Source: Steroidobacteraceae bacterium
Lineage (GTDB): Bacteria > Pseudomonadota > Gammaproteobacteria > Steroidobacterales > Steroidobacteraceae
Reading direction: 5' to 3'
DNA length: 64,000 nt
Assembly: GCA_019187495.1 (NCBI GenBank)
Contig: JABAQN010000020.1
Span: 47,883 to 111,882, forward strand
The notes beneath the pieces are model-generated. The model saw only the letters and a program-made list of their open reading frames with translations. It had not been told where the DNA came from and did no database searches. This document shows, in pieces, positions 17,689 through 26,522 of the stretch; positions within the stretch are counted from its first letter, which is position 1, and the number at the start of each line of letters is the position of its first letter. Both the position numbers and the translations under genes were made by a program.

Positions 17689-18812
17689 CCAGCGGGCCTC
17701 GACCCGGCGGCGGCGAACCAGGGCAGCGATCCTTCGGTCTGCGGCAGATGCCCGACCCAGGTGCGATCGGCGGGGATACCCGCGGCCGCCATGTCTGCGG
17801 CGAGGTCCGCGTTGGCGTAGACCTCCCAGAACGGCTCGTTGTTGTTGCGCGTATCCCAGGACAGTTCGAACTTGCGGAACGCGGACAGTCCCGCGAAGCG
17901 CAGCGGTACGTCCTGGTGCACGAACACGCCGCCCGGCGCCAGCATGCGCCAGGTCTCGCGCAGCATCGCGCGCCGCGTCGCGTCGGAGCTCTCGTGCATC
18001 AGGTTGTGCGACACGACGAGATCGAAGGAGGCATCCGCGAAGCCGGTCGCCGTGCAGTCGCGCTGGTGGAAGTGCACGGCCGCGCCGAGCGCCTCGGCGC
18101 GCGCGTGCGCGTAGCGCAGCATGCCGGCGCCGACATCGATCGCGTGCACTTCGGCGTCCGGGTATTCGAGCGCGTAGGGCACGCTCGCCGAGCCGGCCGA
18201 GCAGCCCATGTCGAGGATCCTCGCCGGTCGAAATCCGGGCCAGCGTTTTGCGATGAACCGCTGCACGTGCTGCGCCTTGCTGTCGGTCCGGCCGATGCCC
18301 TGGCCGAAGGCGTAGAGATTTCCGCCCGCTTCGTAGAGGGCGCCGGCCATGATGTCGCCCTCGCCGAGGTCGAGCGCGTAGCCGCCGGGCTGCAAGTGGA
18401 TGTCCATCGCCGTGATGCCGCGCGGCGGCGTGAACGCCGGATCGAGTTCGAGGCTGCCGCCCGCTGCCCGCTCGCCCGCGAGGCGCCGCGCGCTCGCCTC
18501 GAGCCGGGCGCGCTCGCGCCGGATCGGCGATCCGACCGCGTCCCACATGAGCTCCTGGGCGCCGCGATTGAGCGCGCACCAGCTGCGGTATGCGGATCCT
18601 GCGTACATGGCGTCGCGGATGGCCTCGCGCGAGGGTTCCGCACCGCGAGAACCTGCGCGCAGGTCGGGTTCCACCGTCGCCTCGTACAGCGCCTCGTTGG
18701 TGCTGCGCAGCGTGCGATTGAGCGCCTGCTTCAGTGCCACGACGAACGCCTGACGCGCCGCTTCGTCGTGGTCGGTCCGGGCGAGGAGTTCGTGACGGGC
18801 ATTACGCGCCAT
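17685..18812 (-). CDS. SAM-dependent methyltransferase
   Basis: A class I methyltransferase (about 375 residues) with motif I DMGCSAGSASVPYA in the middle, the acidic strand-2 position (VHAIDVGAGML), and a later SHNLMHE segment like motif IV. The 170-residue N-terminal extension is not one I recognise and may bind the acceptor. Starts at 18845, 18824 and 18812 are in frame; 18812 is chosen for a GGAG 6 bases upstream. It is the first gene of a leftward operon and shares a symmetric promoter with the UbiD-type gene. Confidence 0.8.
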   Translation of the reverse strand: MARNARHELLARTDHDEAARQAFVVALKQALNRTLRSTNEALYEATVEPDLRAGSRGAEPSREAIRDAMYAGSAYRSWCALNRGAQELMWDAVGSPIRRERARLEASARRLAGERAAGGSLELDPAFTPPRGITAMDIHLQPGGYALDLGEGDIMAGALYEAGGNLYAFGQGIGRTDSKAQHVQRFIAKRWPGFRPARILDMGCSAGSASVPYALEYPDAEVHAIDVGAGMLRYAHARAEALGAAVHFHQRDCTATGFADASFDLVVSHNLMHESSDATRRAMLRETWRMLAPGGVFVHQDVPLRFAGLSAFRKFELSWDTRNNNEPFWEVYANADLAADMAAAGIPADRTWVGHLPQTEGSLPWFAAAGSRPAG

Positions 18813-18848
18813 GGCGTTCTCCATTGTACACGCGCCAGTTGTCATGCC

Positions 18849-18856
18849 AGTATAAC
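18849..18856. promoter_or_regulatory. Symmetric bidirectional -10 element
   Basis: The 8 bases AGTATAAC read TATAAC on the plus strand (18851-18856) and TATACT on the minus strand (18854-18849), sharing the TATA core. The plus hexamer ends 8 bases before the UbiD-type ATG; the minus hexamer faces the methyltransferase gene. Overlapping -10 elements like this are a known cause of divergent transcription. No good -35 is visible on either side. Confidence 0.5.
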
Positions 18857-18864
18857 AAAGGCCC

Positions 18865-20283
18865 ATGGCGCGCGACCTCCGGACATTCCTCGCCGAACAC
18901 GCCGATGCAGTGTGGACACTGCCTGCCGGCCTCTCGCGCCGTCACGAACTGACCGCGCTCCAGCACGCGCTCGATGCACGCGGCGAGTATCCGATCCTCG
19001 TTGCGAAAGGCACTCGCGGCGCCGGGGGCGACGCCACCTCGATTCCGGTCGTCACGAATCTCACCGCAAGTCGCGTGCTGACGGCCGCGGCACTCGGCAT
19101 ACCGGATCACCGGCAGACCGCGGCGTGGTATGCCGAGCGCAGCGCCGCCGGCATCGCGCCGCGCATCGTGACCCGGGCACAGGCGCCGGTGCAGGCGGTG
19201 GTGCTCACTGGCCTCGATGCCGATCTGGGACGCATTCCGGCGCTGACCCAGCACGAACTCGAACCCGGCCCCTATCTCACGGCCGCGCACGCGACCACTT
19301 ACGATCCTGAGACCGGGATCGACAACACCGCGATCCAGCGCTGCTGGCTGAAGAGCGCGCAGCGCATGAGCTGGTTTCCCTATCCCGCGAGTCACAATGC
19401 GCACAACCTGCGCAAGTTCTGGGCGCGCGGCGAGCCGTGCCCGGTGGCGTTCTGGATCGGGCACCATCCGGCGGTGCTGATGGGAACGCAGGCGAAACTG
19501 CGCTACCCGGAGAGCCATTGGCGCGCGGCGGGCGGTGTGCTCGGCGAGCCGCTCGCGCTCGTGCCGTCGCTCACGCACGGCGAGCGCATCCTCGTGCCCG
19601 CCGGGGCGGAAATCGTCATCGAGGGCTTCGCACCGCGCGATACGCTCGCGGCGGACGGGCCGTTCGGTGAATACACCGGCTACCTCGGACCCGAGACGCC
19701 GGCGCCGGTGTGCGACATCACCTGCATCACGATGCGCAGCGACGCGATCTACCACGACTACGGCTCGGGCCTCACCGACATGCTGGTGCCCGACAACATG
19801 GCGATGGAAGGCAAGCTCTACGCACTCGTGAAGGCGGTCGCGCCGTCGCTGCGCAACGTGCACGTCCCCGCGCCGGGGCGGCGATTCCACGCCTGGTTGC
19901 AGCTGTCGAATCCCGCGCGCGGTGAAGCACGCGATGCGCTGGTCGCGGCGCTCGCCTACCGGCGCACGAAGTGGGTGGTCGCGGTCGATGAGGACATCGA
20001 CATCTTCTCGCGCGATGCCCTCGACTGGGCGCTCGCGACGCGCGTGCAATGGTCGCGCGATGCGATCGTGATCGACGAGCTGTCGGGGTCCGCGCTCGAT
20101 CCGTCGCTGCCGCCCGGCGCGGTGACCGCCTCGAAGATGGGCGTGGATGCCACGTTGCCGCCTGTCCCCGCGCCGGGCGTGCCTCGCCCGGTGCCGCCGG
20201 TGGCGACCGTGCCGGGCGAGGCGGCCGTGCATGCGGACACGTTGCGGGCGGCTGCCAGTGCCGGCACCTGGCCGCGGGAGTGA
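18865..20283 (+). CDS. UbiD-family decarboxylase
   Basis: A 472-residue prenylated-FMN-dependent (de)carboxylase family member. The conserved PFGEYTGY motif carries E269, followed by PAPVCDITCITMR, typical of the prFMN pocket and oligomer contacts. Relatives decarboxylate aromatic, furanoic or alpha,beta-unsaturated acids, reversibly. The prFMN synthase UbiX is not in the window. It is the first gene of a rightward seven-gene operon. It has at best a weak AAAGG ribosome site and starts 8 bases after a -10 hexamer, so its mRNA may be leaderless. The substrate is unknown. Confidence 0.88.
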   Translation: MARDLRTFLAEHADAVWTLPAGLSRRHELTALQHALDARGEYPILVAKGTRGAGGDATSIPVVTNLTASRVLTAAALGIPDHRQTAAWYAERSAAGIAPRIVTRAQAPVQAVVLTGLDADLGRIPALTQHELEPGPYLTAAHATTYDPETGIDNTAIQRCWLKSAQRMSWFPYPASHNAHNLRKFWARGEPCPVAFWIGHHPAVLMGTQAKLRYPESHWRAAGGVLGEPLALVPSLTHGERILVPAGAEIVIEGFAPRDTLAADGPFGEYTGYLGPETPAPVCDITCITMRSDAIYHDYGSGLTDMLVPDNMAMEGKLYALVKAVAPSLRNVHVPAPGRRFHAWLQLSNPARGEARDALVAALAYRRTKWVVAVDEDIDIFSRDALDWALATRVQWSRDAIVIDELSGSALDPSLPPGAVTASKMGVDATLPPVPAPGVPRPVPPVATVPGEAAVHADTLRAAASAGTWPRE

Positions 20284-20305
20284 TGTCATTGAAGGAGTCC
20301 GGGTG

Positions 20306-21022
20306 ATGAGCAGTCTTCTCGATCGGTCCGCATTCTTCGCCGCGCTCGAGGCGGCGCGCCAGCCGCAGCACGGCGGTGGTCATCCCTTCAGCCACGCGTG
20401 GGCGGCGGAGGAGTTGTCGCGCGCCCAGCTCGGGGCCTGGGCGATCCAGCATTTCTACTACATCGACACGGTTCCGCAGCAGTTCGCGGCGCTCTTTGCG
20501 CGGCTGCCCGATCTCGATGCGCGCCAGCATCTGCTCGAGAACCTGCTCGGCGAGGAAATGCCGAATGCGCCGGGCAAGCGCCATCCGGACCTGCTGCGCA
20601 AGTTCGCGCGGGCGTGCGGCGTCGCGGACGCCGAGATCCTGGGTGCCGAAGAGGCCGGCGCGATCCTGCCGGGAACACGCGCGATGCGCGCCTGGATCTG
20701 GGAGCTGTCGGGTATCCGCTCGCTCGCCGAAGCCTGCGCCGGCATCATGGTGGCGCTCGAAGGGCAGTTGCCGACGCTCTATCCGAAGTATGTCGAGGCG
20801 ATGCGCCGCATGGGGTACAGCGAGGACGACCTCGAGTTCTTCCACGTGCACATCGAGGGCGACACCGAGCACGCGCACGTGGGACTCGAGCTGACCGATC
20901 GCTACGCGACCACGCCCGAGTTGCAGCGGCGCGCGATCGCCGCGGTGCGCGCCTCGGCGTCGATGCGCTACGCGATGCTCGACGGTATCCACGCGCGCCT
21001 GCAGGTACGGAATGCCGCCTGA
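20306..21022 (+). CDS. Haem-oxygenase-like di-iron protein (TenA/PqqC/CADD-like)
   Basis: A 238-residue all-helical protein of the TenA/PqqC fold. It keeps a likely metal set: E84, H93 (EEMPNAPGKRHPDL), E152 (ALEGQLP) and the signature H182-x3-D186-x2-H189 (HIEGDTEH), the spacing used by CADD-type haem-oxygenase-like di-iron oxidases. There is no TenA catalytic Cys, arguing against thiaminase. The start is set by GGAG 8 bases before the ATG. The C-terminus overlaps the SDR start by 11 bases. In this operon it is a candidate O2-activating oxidase acting beside the UbiD-type decarboxylase. The substrate is unknown. Confidence 0.8.
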   Translation: MSSLLDRSAFFAALEAARQPQHGGGHPFSHAWAAEELSRAQLGAWAIQHFYYIDTVPQQFAALFARLPDLDARQHLLENLLGEEMPNAPGKRHPDLLRKFARACGVADAEILGAEEAGAILPGTRAMRAWIWELSGIRSLAEACAGIMVALEGQLPTLYPKYVEAMRRMGYSEDDLEFFHVHIEGDTEHAHVGLELTDRYATTPELQRRAIAAVRASASMRYAMLDGIHARLQVRNAA

Positions 21023-21746
21023 ACCGGTCCGGCCACCGGTCGCGTTCATCACGGGCGCGGCCGGCGGCATCGGCCGGGCGCTGATCGACCGCTTGCGCGC
21101 GGAGCACTGGCGGATCTACGCGAGCGATCGCGCGCTCGCGGACATTCCCTGCGCTGCCGCGGACTTTCACGCCGCGAATCTCGACGTGACCGATGAGGCG
21201 GCGATCGAGGCGGCCGTCGCGGGCTGTGTCGCGGTTTTCGGCGGCATCGACCACGTGATCCACCTCGCAGGCGAGGTGGGACGCGGACCGATCGACGCGG
21301 TCTCGCGCGCCGAATGGCAGCGTCTCCTCGACGTGAACCTGACGAGCGCGTTCCTGCTCGCCAGGGCCGTGCGCGCACCACTTCGCGCCTCGCACGGCAG
21401 TCTCACGCTGATTTCCTCGACCAACGGCCGCAACGGCGGCAGCACGCTGAGCGGCCCGGCGTATGCCGTCGCCAAGGCGGGGCTCCTGAATCTCGTACGC
21501 TACCTTGCGAAGGAATGGGCGGCGGATCGCGTGCGCGTGAACGCCGTGGCGCCCGGACCCGTCGATACGCCGATGATGGCGCGCCTTTCTGACGACGTGC
21601 GGGCACGCATCGCGGCCGCGGTGCCGCTCGGCCGGCTCGGCGAAGCGCGCGAAGTGGCGGCCGCGATCTGCTATCTCATCGGTCGCGACGCGGCGTGGAT
21701 CACCGGCACCGTCCTCAACGTCAGCGGCGGGGGCGTGCTCGATTGA
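21012..21746 (+). CDS. Short-chain dehydrogenase/reductase
   Basis: A 244-residue classical SDR. The cofactor motif TGAAGGIG is at 14-21, catalytic Y151 and K155 lie in YAVAK, with a serine pair at 135-136 (LISST) ahead of them. It should be a cytoplasmic NAD(P)-dependent alcohol/ketone oxidoreductase. It overlaps the di-iron protein gene upstream, and its stop overlaps the TTG of the GntR gene, so it is translationally linked to both. It probably handles a hydroxyl or keto group in the same pathway. Confidence 0.92.
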   Translation: MPPEPVRPPVAFITGAAGGIGRALIDRLRAEHWRIYASDRALADIPCAAADFHAANLDVTDEAAIEAAVAGCVAVFGGIDHVIHLAGEVGRGPIDAVSRAEWQRLLDVNLTSAFLLARAVRAPLRASHGSLTLISSTNGRNGGSTLSGPAYAVAKAGLLNLVRYLAKEWAADRVRVNAVAPGPVDTPMMARLSDDVRARIAAAVPLGRLGEAREVAAAICYLIGRDAAWITGTVLNVSGGGVLD

Positions 21747-22498
21747 GCGCGGCGCTGCACGCCGTGGCGGACTCGCCGTCGCCGCGCTACTACCAGGTGT
21801 ACGTGACGCTGCGCGCCTGGGTGCGCGACGGGACGTACGGCCCCGGCGCGCAGATCCCGACCGAGGCGGAACTCTGCCGCCTGTTCGGCGTCTCGCGCAT
21901 CACCGTGCGCAAGGCGCTGGCCGATCTCGTGCGCGAGGGCTGGCTGGTCCGCCACCAGGGACGCGGCACGTTCGTCGAGCTTTCATCGGCGCGGGCGCCG
22001 GTGTCGGTCGACCTCGGCGAGGCGCTGCACCAGATCGTGGATCTCGGCGCGGCGACAGAAGTGCGCGACTCGCGCGTCAGCGTGGTGCGGGCCGACGACG
22101 AAACGCTGGCCGCGCTCGACCTCGAGCCGGGAACCCGCGTGCAGAAGGTGTCACGCGTGCGTGTGCTGCGCGGTGTACCGCTCGCGCAGATCACGACCTT
22201 CGTGCCGCTCGATGTCGCCGCGATGGTGGGGCACGAGCGCGCCGCCGAGCACATGCCGATGTTCGAGCTGCTCGAGCGCTCCGGCATCCGTGTGCGCGAG
22301 GCCGACCAGTGGCTCGGCGCGACGCTCGCGAATGTCGAATCGGGCCGGGCGCTCGCCGTCGGGATTGGCGCGCCGCTGCTCAGGCTCACGCGGATCGTCT
22401 ACGACACGCGAAGACGCCCGGTCGAGCGCGTCGTCGCGCTCTATCGCGCCGATGCCTACCAGTACCGCATGCATCTGAAGCGGGCACGGGGCGCGTGA
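21743..22498 (+). CDS. GntR/HutC-family regulator (UTRA domain)
   Basis: A 251-residue regulator with an N-terminal GntR winged helix (QIPTEAELCRLFGVSRITVR) and a C-terminal UTRA ligand domain (GTRVQKVSRVRVLRGVPLA). The proposed TTG at 21743 overlaps the SDR stop as TTGA. A GTG at 21764 is an alternative that keeps the whole winged helix. Encoded inside the UbiD operon, it probably controls that operon through an unknown pathway metabolite. The stop overlaps the ATG of the MFS gene. Confidence 0.88.
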   Translation: MSAALHAVADSPSPRYYQVYVTLRAWVRDGTYGPGAQIPTEAELCRLFGVSRITVRKALADLVREGWLVRHQGRGTFVELSSARAPVSVDLGEALHQIVDLGAATEVRDSRVSVVRADDETLAALDLEPGTRVQKVSRVRVLRGVPLAQITTFVPLDVAAMVGHERAAEHMPMFELLERSGIRVREADQWLGATLANVESGRALAVGIGAPLLRLTRIVYDTRRRPVERVVALYRADAYQYRMHLKRARGA

Positions 22499-23787
22499 TG
22501 GGACCCTGGTGGCGGCAGAAGCGCTGGGGCATCGGCCTGCTGCTGCTGCTCGTCACCGCGGTCGGCAGCGTCGATCGGCAAGTCATGTCGATCGCCGCGG
22601 CGGGCATCAAGGCCGACTTCCACCTGACGAACACGCAGTACGGCGCGATCGCCTTCGCGTTCTTCGCCGCCTACGGTGCCGGGCAACTGCTCGCGGGCGC
22701 GGTCGTCGATCGCCTCGGCACGCGCCGCGCGCTGTCGCTCGCGGTGATCTGGTGGAGCATCGCGGCGATCCTGCATGCGCTCGCGCGCGGGTTCTGGGGT
22801 TTTTTCGGTGCGCGCGCACTGCTGGGCCTCATGGAAGGCGCCAATTATCCGGCCGCGATGAAGGCGATCGCCGAATGGTTCCCGCGCGCCGAGCGCAGCA
22901 TGGCGACCGGGCTCGTGACCGCCGGTACCGGGCTCGGCCTGATCCTCGCGCCACCGGTCGTCGGCGTGCTGATCTTCTATTTCGGCTGGCAGACGGCGTT
23001 CGTCGTGCCGGGCGTCGCTGGCATCCTGTGGGTGTGGTGGTGGCACCGCCACTATCACTTGCCCGAAGCGCATCCGACGATCAGCGAAGAAGAGCGCGCG
23101 CTCGCGCTGAACGATCGCGTTCCCGTGGTCGGTGATTCGGATGTGCGGCGCAGCGCATGGCACGCCTGGGTGCATTACCTGCGGTATCGCGAGACATGGG
23201 GGCTCGTGCTCGCGCGCTTCGTCGGCGACGGTGCGTTCTATTTCTTCAGCATCTGGCTGCCGCTCTACATGCAGAGCGAGCGCGGCTTCTCGGTGCTGAA
23301 TGTCGCATGGCTCGTCGCGATCCCGTTCGTGTTCGCCGATCTTGGCAGCCTCGCGGGCGGCTGGGCGGGCCAACGGCTGATCCGGCGCGGCTGGTCGGTC
23401 GATCGATCGCGCAAGTCGATGATCTGGGCGGGTGCGCTCGGCGTGCTCGTCGCGTGGCCCGTGAGCGTCGTGGCCGACTGGTGGCTCGCGCTGCTGCTCG
23501 CCTCGCTCGCGATCGCCTCGATCCAGGTGAAAAGCGCCTCGCTCTTTCCACTCGCGGCCGACCTCTTTCCGGCGCGCGACGTCGCGACGGTCTGGGGCAT
23601 GTCGGGCGCGGCGGGCGCGGGCGGCGCCGCGCTCTTCCAGTGGGGATTCGGCTGGCTCATCGATGCCTACGGGTATCATCCGGTATTCGTGATCGTCTCG
23701 CTCCTGTGCATCGTGCAGGCTGCATTGATATCCATCCTCATTCCGCGCGTCGCGCCCATCGGGGCGCTGGCGGCGAGGCCGGCGTGA
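22498..23787 (+). CDS. MFS transporter, anion:cation symporter-like
   Basis: A 429-residue inner-membrane transporter with about 12 hydrophobic segments. The first contains SVDRQVMS, the arrangement seen in hexuronate/phthalate-type organic anion symporters, and loop 2-3 motif A reads GAVVDRLGTRR. The ATG overlaps the GntR stop (TGATG), and the stop overlaps the GTG of the next gene. Its place suggests import of a carboxylic acid that the UbiD-type enzyme could decarboxylate. This is context-based inference. Confidence 0.88.
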   Translation: MGPWWRQKRWGIGLLLLLVTAVGSVDRQVMSIAAAGIKADFHLTNTQYGAIAFAFFAAYGAGQLLAGAVVDRLGTRRALSLAVIWWSIAAILHALARGFWGFFGARALLGLMEGANYPAAMKAIAEWFPRAERSMATGLVTAGTGLGLILAPPVVGVLIFYFGWQTAFVVPGVAGILWVWWWHRHYHLPEAHPTISEEERALALNDRVPVVGDSDVRRSAWHAWVHYLRYRETWGLVLARFVGDGAFYFFSIWLPLYMQSERGFSVLNVAWLVAIPFVFADLGSLAGGWAGQRLIRRGWSVDRSRKSMIWAGALGVLVAWPVSVVADWWLALLLASLAIASIQVKSASLFPLAADLFPARDVATVWGMSGAAGAGGAALFQWGFGWLIDAYGYHPVFVIVSLLCIVQAALISILIPRVAPIGALAARPA

Positions 23788-25883
23788 AAGTCGTCACGCT
23801 GTCGCGCCGCGAAGCCCTGCAGCTCGGACTCGCCGCAACGGGTGGATTGCTGCTGGGTTGCGCGACGAGTGGGTCGCGGCGGGCGGCGATGGCGCGGCTC
23901 AATGCGTGGGTCGCAGTCGCGCCCGATGGCACGATCACGATCGTGACGCCCGGCGCCGAACTGGGGCAGGGTGTCTACACCTCGCTGCCGCTGATCCTCG
24001 CGGAAGACATGGAAGCCGATTTCGGCGCTGTGCAGGTGGTGCACGCCGGCTACGACCCGGCCTACAACAACCCGATGAAAGGCTACCAGGCGACCGGGCA
24101 GAGCGCGGCGGTACGCGGCTACTGCCCGCTGCTGCGGCGCCTCGGCGCGAGCGCGCGCGACATGCTGCTCGCCGCGGCGGCCGAGCGCTGGCAGGTGCCG
24201 GTTGAGGAATGCCGCGCCGAGCGCAGCGTCGTGAGGCATCTGAAGAGTCGCCGCCGCGCGACCTTCGGCGAACTCGCCGAGGCCGCCGCACGCCAGACGC
24301 CGCCGGCGGAGCCGAAGCTCAAGCCCGCATCCGGGTTCCGGCTGATCGGCTCGAAAGTGGCGCGCAAGGACAGCCCCGCGAAAGTCGACGGCAGCGCACA
24401 GTACTCGATCGACATCGTGCTGCCCGGCATGGTCCACGCGGCCGTGCGCGTATCGCCGGTTCCCGGCGGGCAGGTGACGCGGCTCGATGCGGCGCGTGCA
24501 CGCGCCGCACCCGGCGTCATCGACATCGTGCCGGTCGACGGCGGTGTCGCGGTGGTCGCCGCCACATGGTGGCAGGCGAAGCAGGCACTCGAACTCCTCG
24601 ACATCGATTTCGCGGGCGGCGCGACGGAAACGAATTCAGCTTCCGTCGACGCTGATCTGGCACGCGCGATTGCAGGCGGCGGGCTCGTGGTGCGAGAAAC
24701 CGGTGACGTCGAAGCGGCGCTGCGCGACAGCGCGCGCGTGATCGAAGTCGAGTACAGTGCGCCGTACCTTGCGCACGCGACGATGGAACCGATGGGCTGC
24801 GTCGCGCACGTCGAGGGCAATCGCTGCACCGTGTGGGCGCCGACCCAGGGCCCGACCGTGGCGCACGCCGCCGCGGCGAAGGCGGCCGGCGTTCCGCCCG
24901 CCAACGTCGCGGTGCACCGCATGTTCATCGGCGGCGGCTTCGGCCGCCGCTACGAGACCGATTTCGTCACCCAGGCCGTGCAGATCTCGCGCGCCGTGGG
25001 TCGCCCCGTGAAGCTCCTGTGGAGCCGCGAAGAAGACATGACGCACGACTTCTACCGCCCCGCGGCGCGCATGCGCTACCGCGCCGCTCTAGCGGCCGAT
25101 GGCTCGCCGCGCGCCGTCGACATCGTCGGCGCGTGCGGCTCGATCCTCGCGCGGCTGCGCGGCAGCCTCGACGGCAAGGCGGATGCGATGAGCGCCGACG
25201 GCGTACTCGACTGGGAGCTTTCGATCCCGCATCTTCGGATCCGGCACGCGGTGGTCGATTCGCCGCTGCCGGTCGGCACATGGCGCAGCGTCAGCCATTC
25301 GCAGAACGGTTTCTTCAAGGAGTCGTTCGTGGATGAGCTCGCGCACGCCGCGGGCCGCAACCCGTATGAATACCGTCGCGCGCTGCTCGCGGGCACGAGA
25401 CAGGCGGCGGTGCTCGATCTCGCGGCTGACAAGGCCGGCTGGGGCCGGCCGCCTCCCGCGGGGCGCGCCCGAGGCATCGCGATCGTCGCCTCCTACGGCA
25501 GCATCGTCGCGCAGGTCGCGGAGGTTTCACTCGAAGACGGCACGCCGCGCGTGCATCGGGTCGTCTGTGCCGTCGACTGCGGGCTTGCGATCGATCCGCA
25601 CAACATCGCCGCGCAGATGGAAAGCGGCGTCGTCTACGGCCTCTCGGCGGCGCAGTGGGGCGAGATCACGGTCGAGAAGGGCGCCGTCGCGCAGCGGAAT
25701 TTCCATCAGTACCGCGTGCTGCGCATGAACGAGATGCCGCGTATCGAAACGTATCTCGTCCCGAGCAACGAGCCGCCCGGCGGCATCGGCGAATGCGCGG
25801 TGCCGCCGATCGCGCCGGCGGTGGCGAATGCGCTTTTTGCGCTCACGGGAAAGCGTCTGCGCCGACTCCCCCTTGTCACATGA
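23784..25883 (+). CDS. Molybdenum hydroxylase large subunit (isoquinoline oxidoreductase beta-like), Tat-exported
   Basis: A 699-residue xanthine dehydrogenase-family molybdopterin subunit. It starts with a Tat-like signal (SRREALQL, R8-R9) followed by a hydrophobic run ending LLLGC, which could also be lipidated at C26. The MPT-binding stretch FIGGGFGRRYETDF and the active-site Glu (E670 in GGIGE) are present. The GTG start overlaps the MFS stop. Members need a 2Fe-2S small subunit and an electron acceptor; neither is encoded beside it. It likely hydroxylates an N-heterocycle or oxidises an aldehyde in the periplasm. Confidence 0.88.
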   Translation: MKVVTLSRREALQLGLAATGGLLLGCATSGSRRAAMARLNAWVAVAPDGTITIVTPGAELGQGVYTSLPLILAEDMEADFGAVQVVHAGYDPAYNNPMKGYQATGQSAAVRGYCPLLRRLGASARDMLLAAAAERWQVPVEECRAERSVVRHLKSRRRATFGELAEAAARQTPPAEPKLKPASGFRLIGSKVARKDSPAKVDGSAQYSIDIVLPGMVHAAVRVSPVPGGQVTRLDAARARAAPGVIDIVPVDGGVAVVAATWWQAKQALELLDIDFAGGATETNSASVDADLARAIAGGGLVVRETGDVEAALRDSARVIEVEYSAPYLAHATMEPMGCVAHVEGNRCTVWAPTQGPTVAHAAAAKAAGVPPANVAVHRMFIGGGFGRRYETDFVTQAVQISRAVGRPVKLLWSREEDMTHDFYRPAARMRYRAALAADGSPRAVDIVGACGSILARLRGSLDGKADAMSADGVLDWELSIPHLRIRHAVVDSPLPVGTWRSVSHSQNGFFKESFVDELAHAAGRNPYEYRRALLAGTRQAAVLDLAADKAGWGRPPPAGRARGIAIVASYGSIVAQVAEVSLEDGTPRVHRVVCAVDCGLAIDPHNIAAQMESGVVYGLSAAQWGEITVEKGAVAQRNFHQYRVLRMNEMPRIETYLVPSNEPPGGIGECAVPPIAPAVANALFALTGKRLRRLPLVT

Positions 25884-25899
25884 CACGAGGCATTGCGCT

Positions 25900-26439
25900 T
25901 CATTCTTCGAGATCGGCAGTGAATCCGATCGGCCGGGTCCGCGACTTTGTCGGCGACGCGATCAACTGGCGTATGGACTCCACCAGATCGTTGATCGCCA
26001 GATCGTGTGTATCGACCCGCTTCGACAGGTCTTCGATCAGCGTCATCAGCTCGCGGCTCACGAGTGCGGCGCGCCGCAAGCGCACGAAGGCACGCATGAT
26101 CTCGATGTTGGCGCGCACTGCCACTGGACTACGCAGGACGCTCGACAGCATGGCCACACCTTGCTCAGTGAAGGCGTATGGATTCGGGCGCCGACCCCCG
26201 CGCGGGTCACCTGGTTTTGCGGTCACAATTTGTGACCGCAAAATGCTAACCTCATGATTGGTAAGCTGAAATGCGAAGTCTTCCGGGAAGCGTTTGACAT
26301 TGCGCCGCACGGCCTGGAGCAGCGCCTTGGTGGGCACGCCATACAATGCCGCCAGATCGCTGTCGAGCAACACTGAAGCCCCGCGCAGCGTGAGAATGCG
26401 GGTATCGATCGCGGCAAGGTTGACGGTGGGCGTGCGCAT
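25900..26439 (-). CDS. ORF6N-domain DNA-binding protein
   Basis: A 179-residue protein with an N-terminal ORF6N domain (about 10-110: VLLDSDLAALYGVPTKALLQ, RRNVKRFPEDFAFQL, YAFTEQGVAMLSSVL) and a helical, charged C-terminus. ORF6N proteins occur in phages and often in type I restriction-modification loci. Start 26439 is chosen; a GTG at 26502 would add 21 residues. It faces, head to head, the remnant of an hsdM gene, and its base composition looks less GC-rich than its neighbours. It is probably a survivor of a decayed restriction island. Confidence 0.85.
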   Translation of the reverse strand: MRTPTVNLAAIDTRILTLRGASVLLDSDLAALYGVPTKALLQAVRRNVKRFPEDFAFQLTNHEVSILRSQIVTAKPGDPRGGRRPNPYAFTEQGVAMLSSVLRSPVAVRANIEIMRAFVRLRRAALVSRELMTLIEDLSKRVDTHDLAINDLVESIRQLIASPTKSRTRPIGFTADLEE

Positions 26440-26522
26440 GGTCGCGCCCCAGTCTCCGCCCGCGCGCTCGCGGCGACCAGCACGATAGCTGTCCTGTTTC
26501 ACCAGATCTGGAACCGAACGAA

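Noticed and set aside
15553..17820. A 755-codon plus-strand open frame
   Set aside because: It is antisense to the MFS and aldehyde dehydrogenase genes, both of which have full sets of family motifs.
20306..21022. TenA thiaminase II function for the haem-oxygenase-like protein
   Set aside because: The catalytic Cys of TenA is missing and no thiamine genes are nearby; the metal-ligand pattern fits the di-iron branch better.
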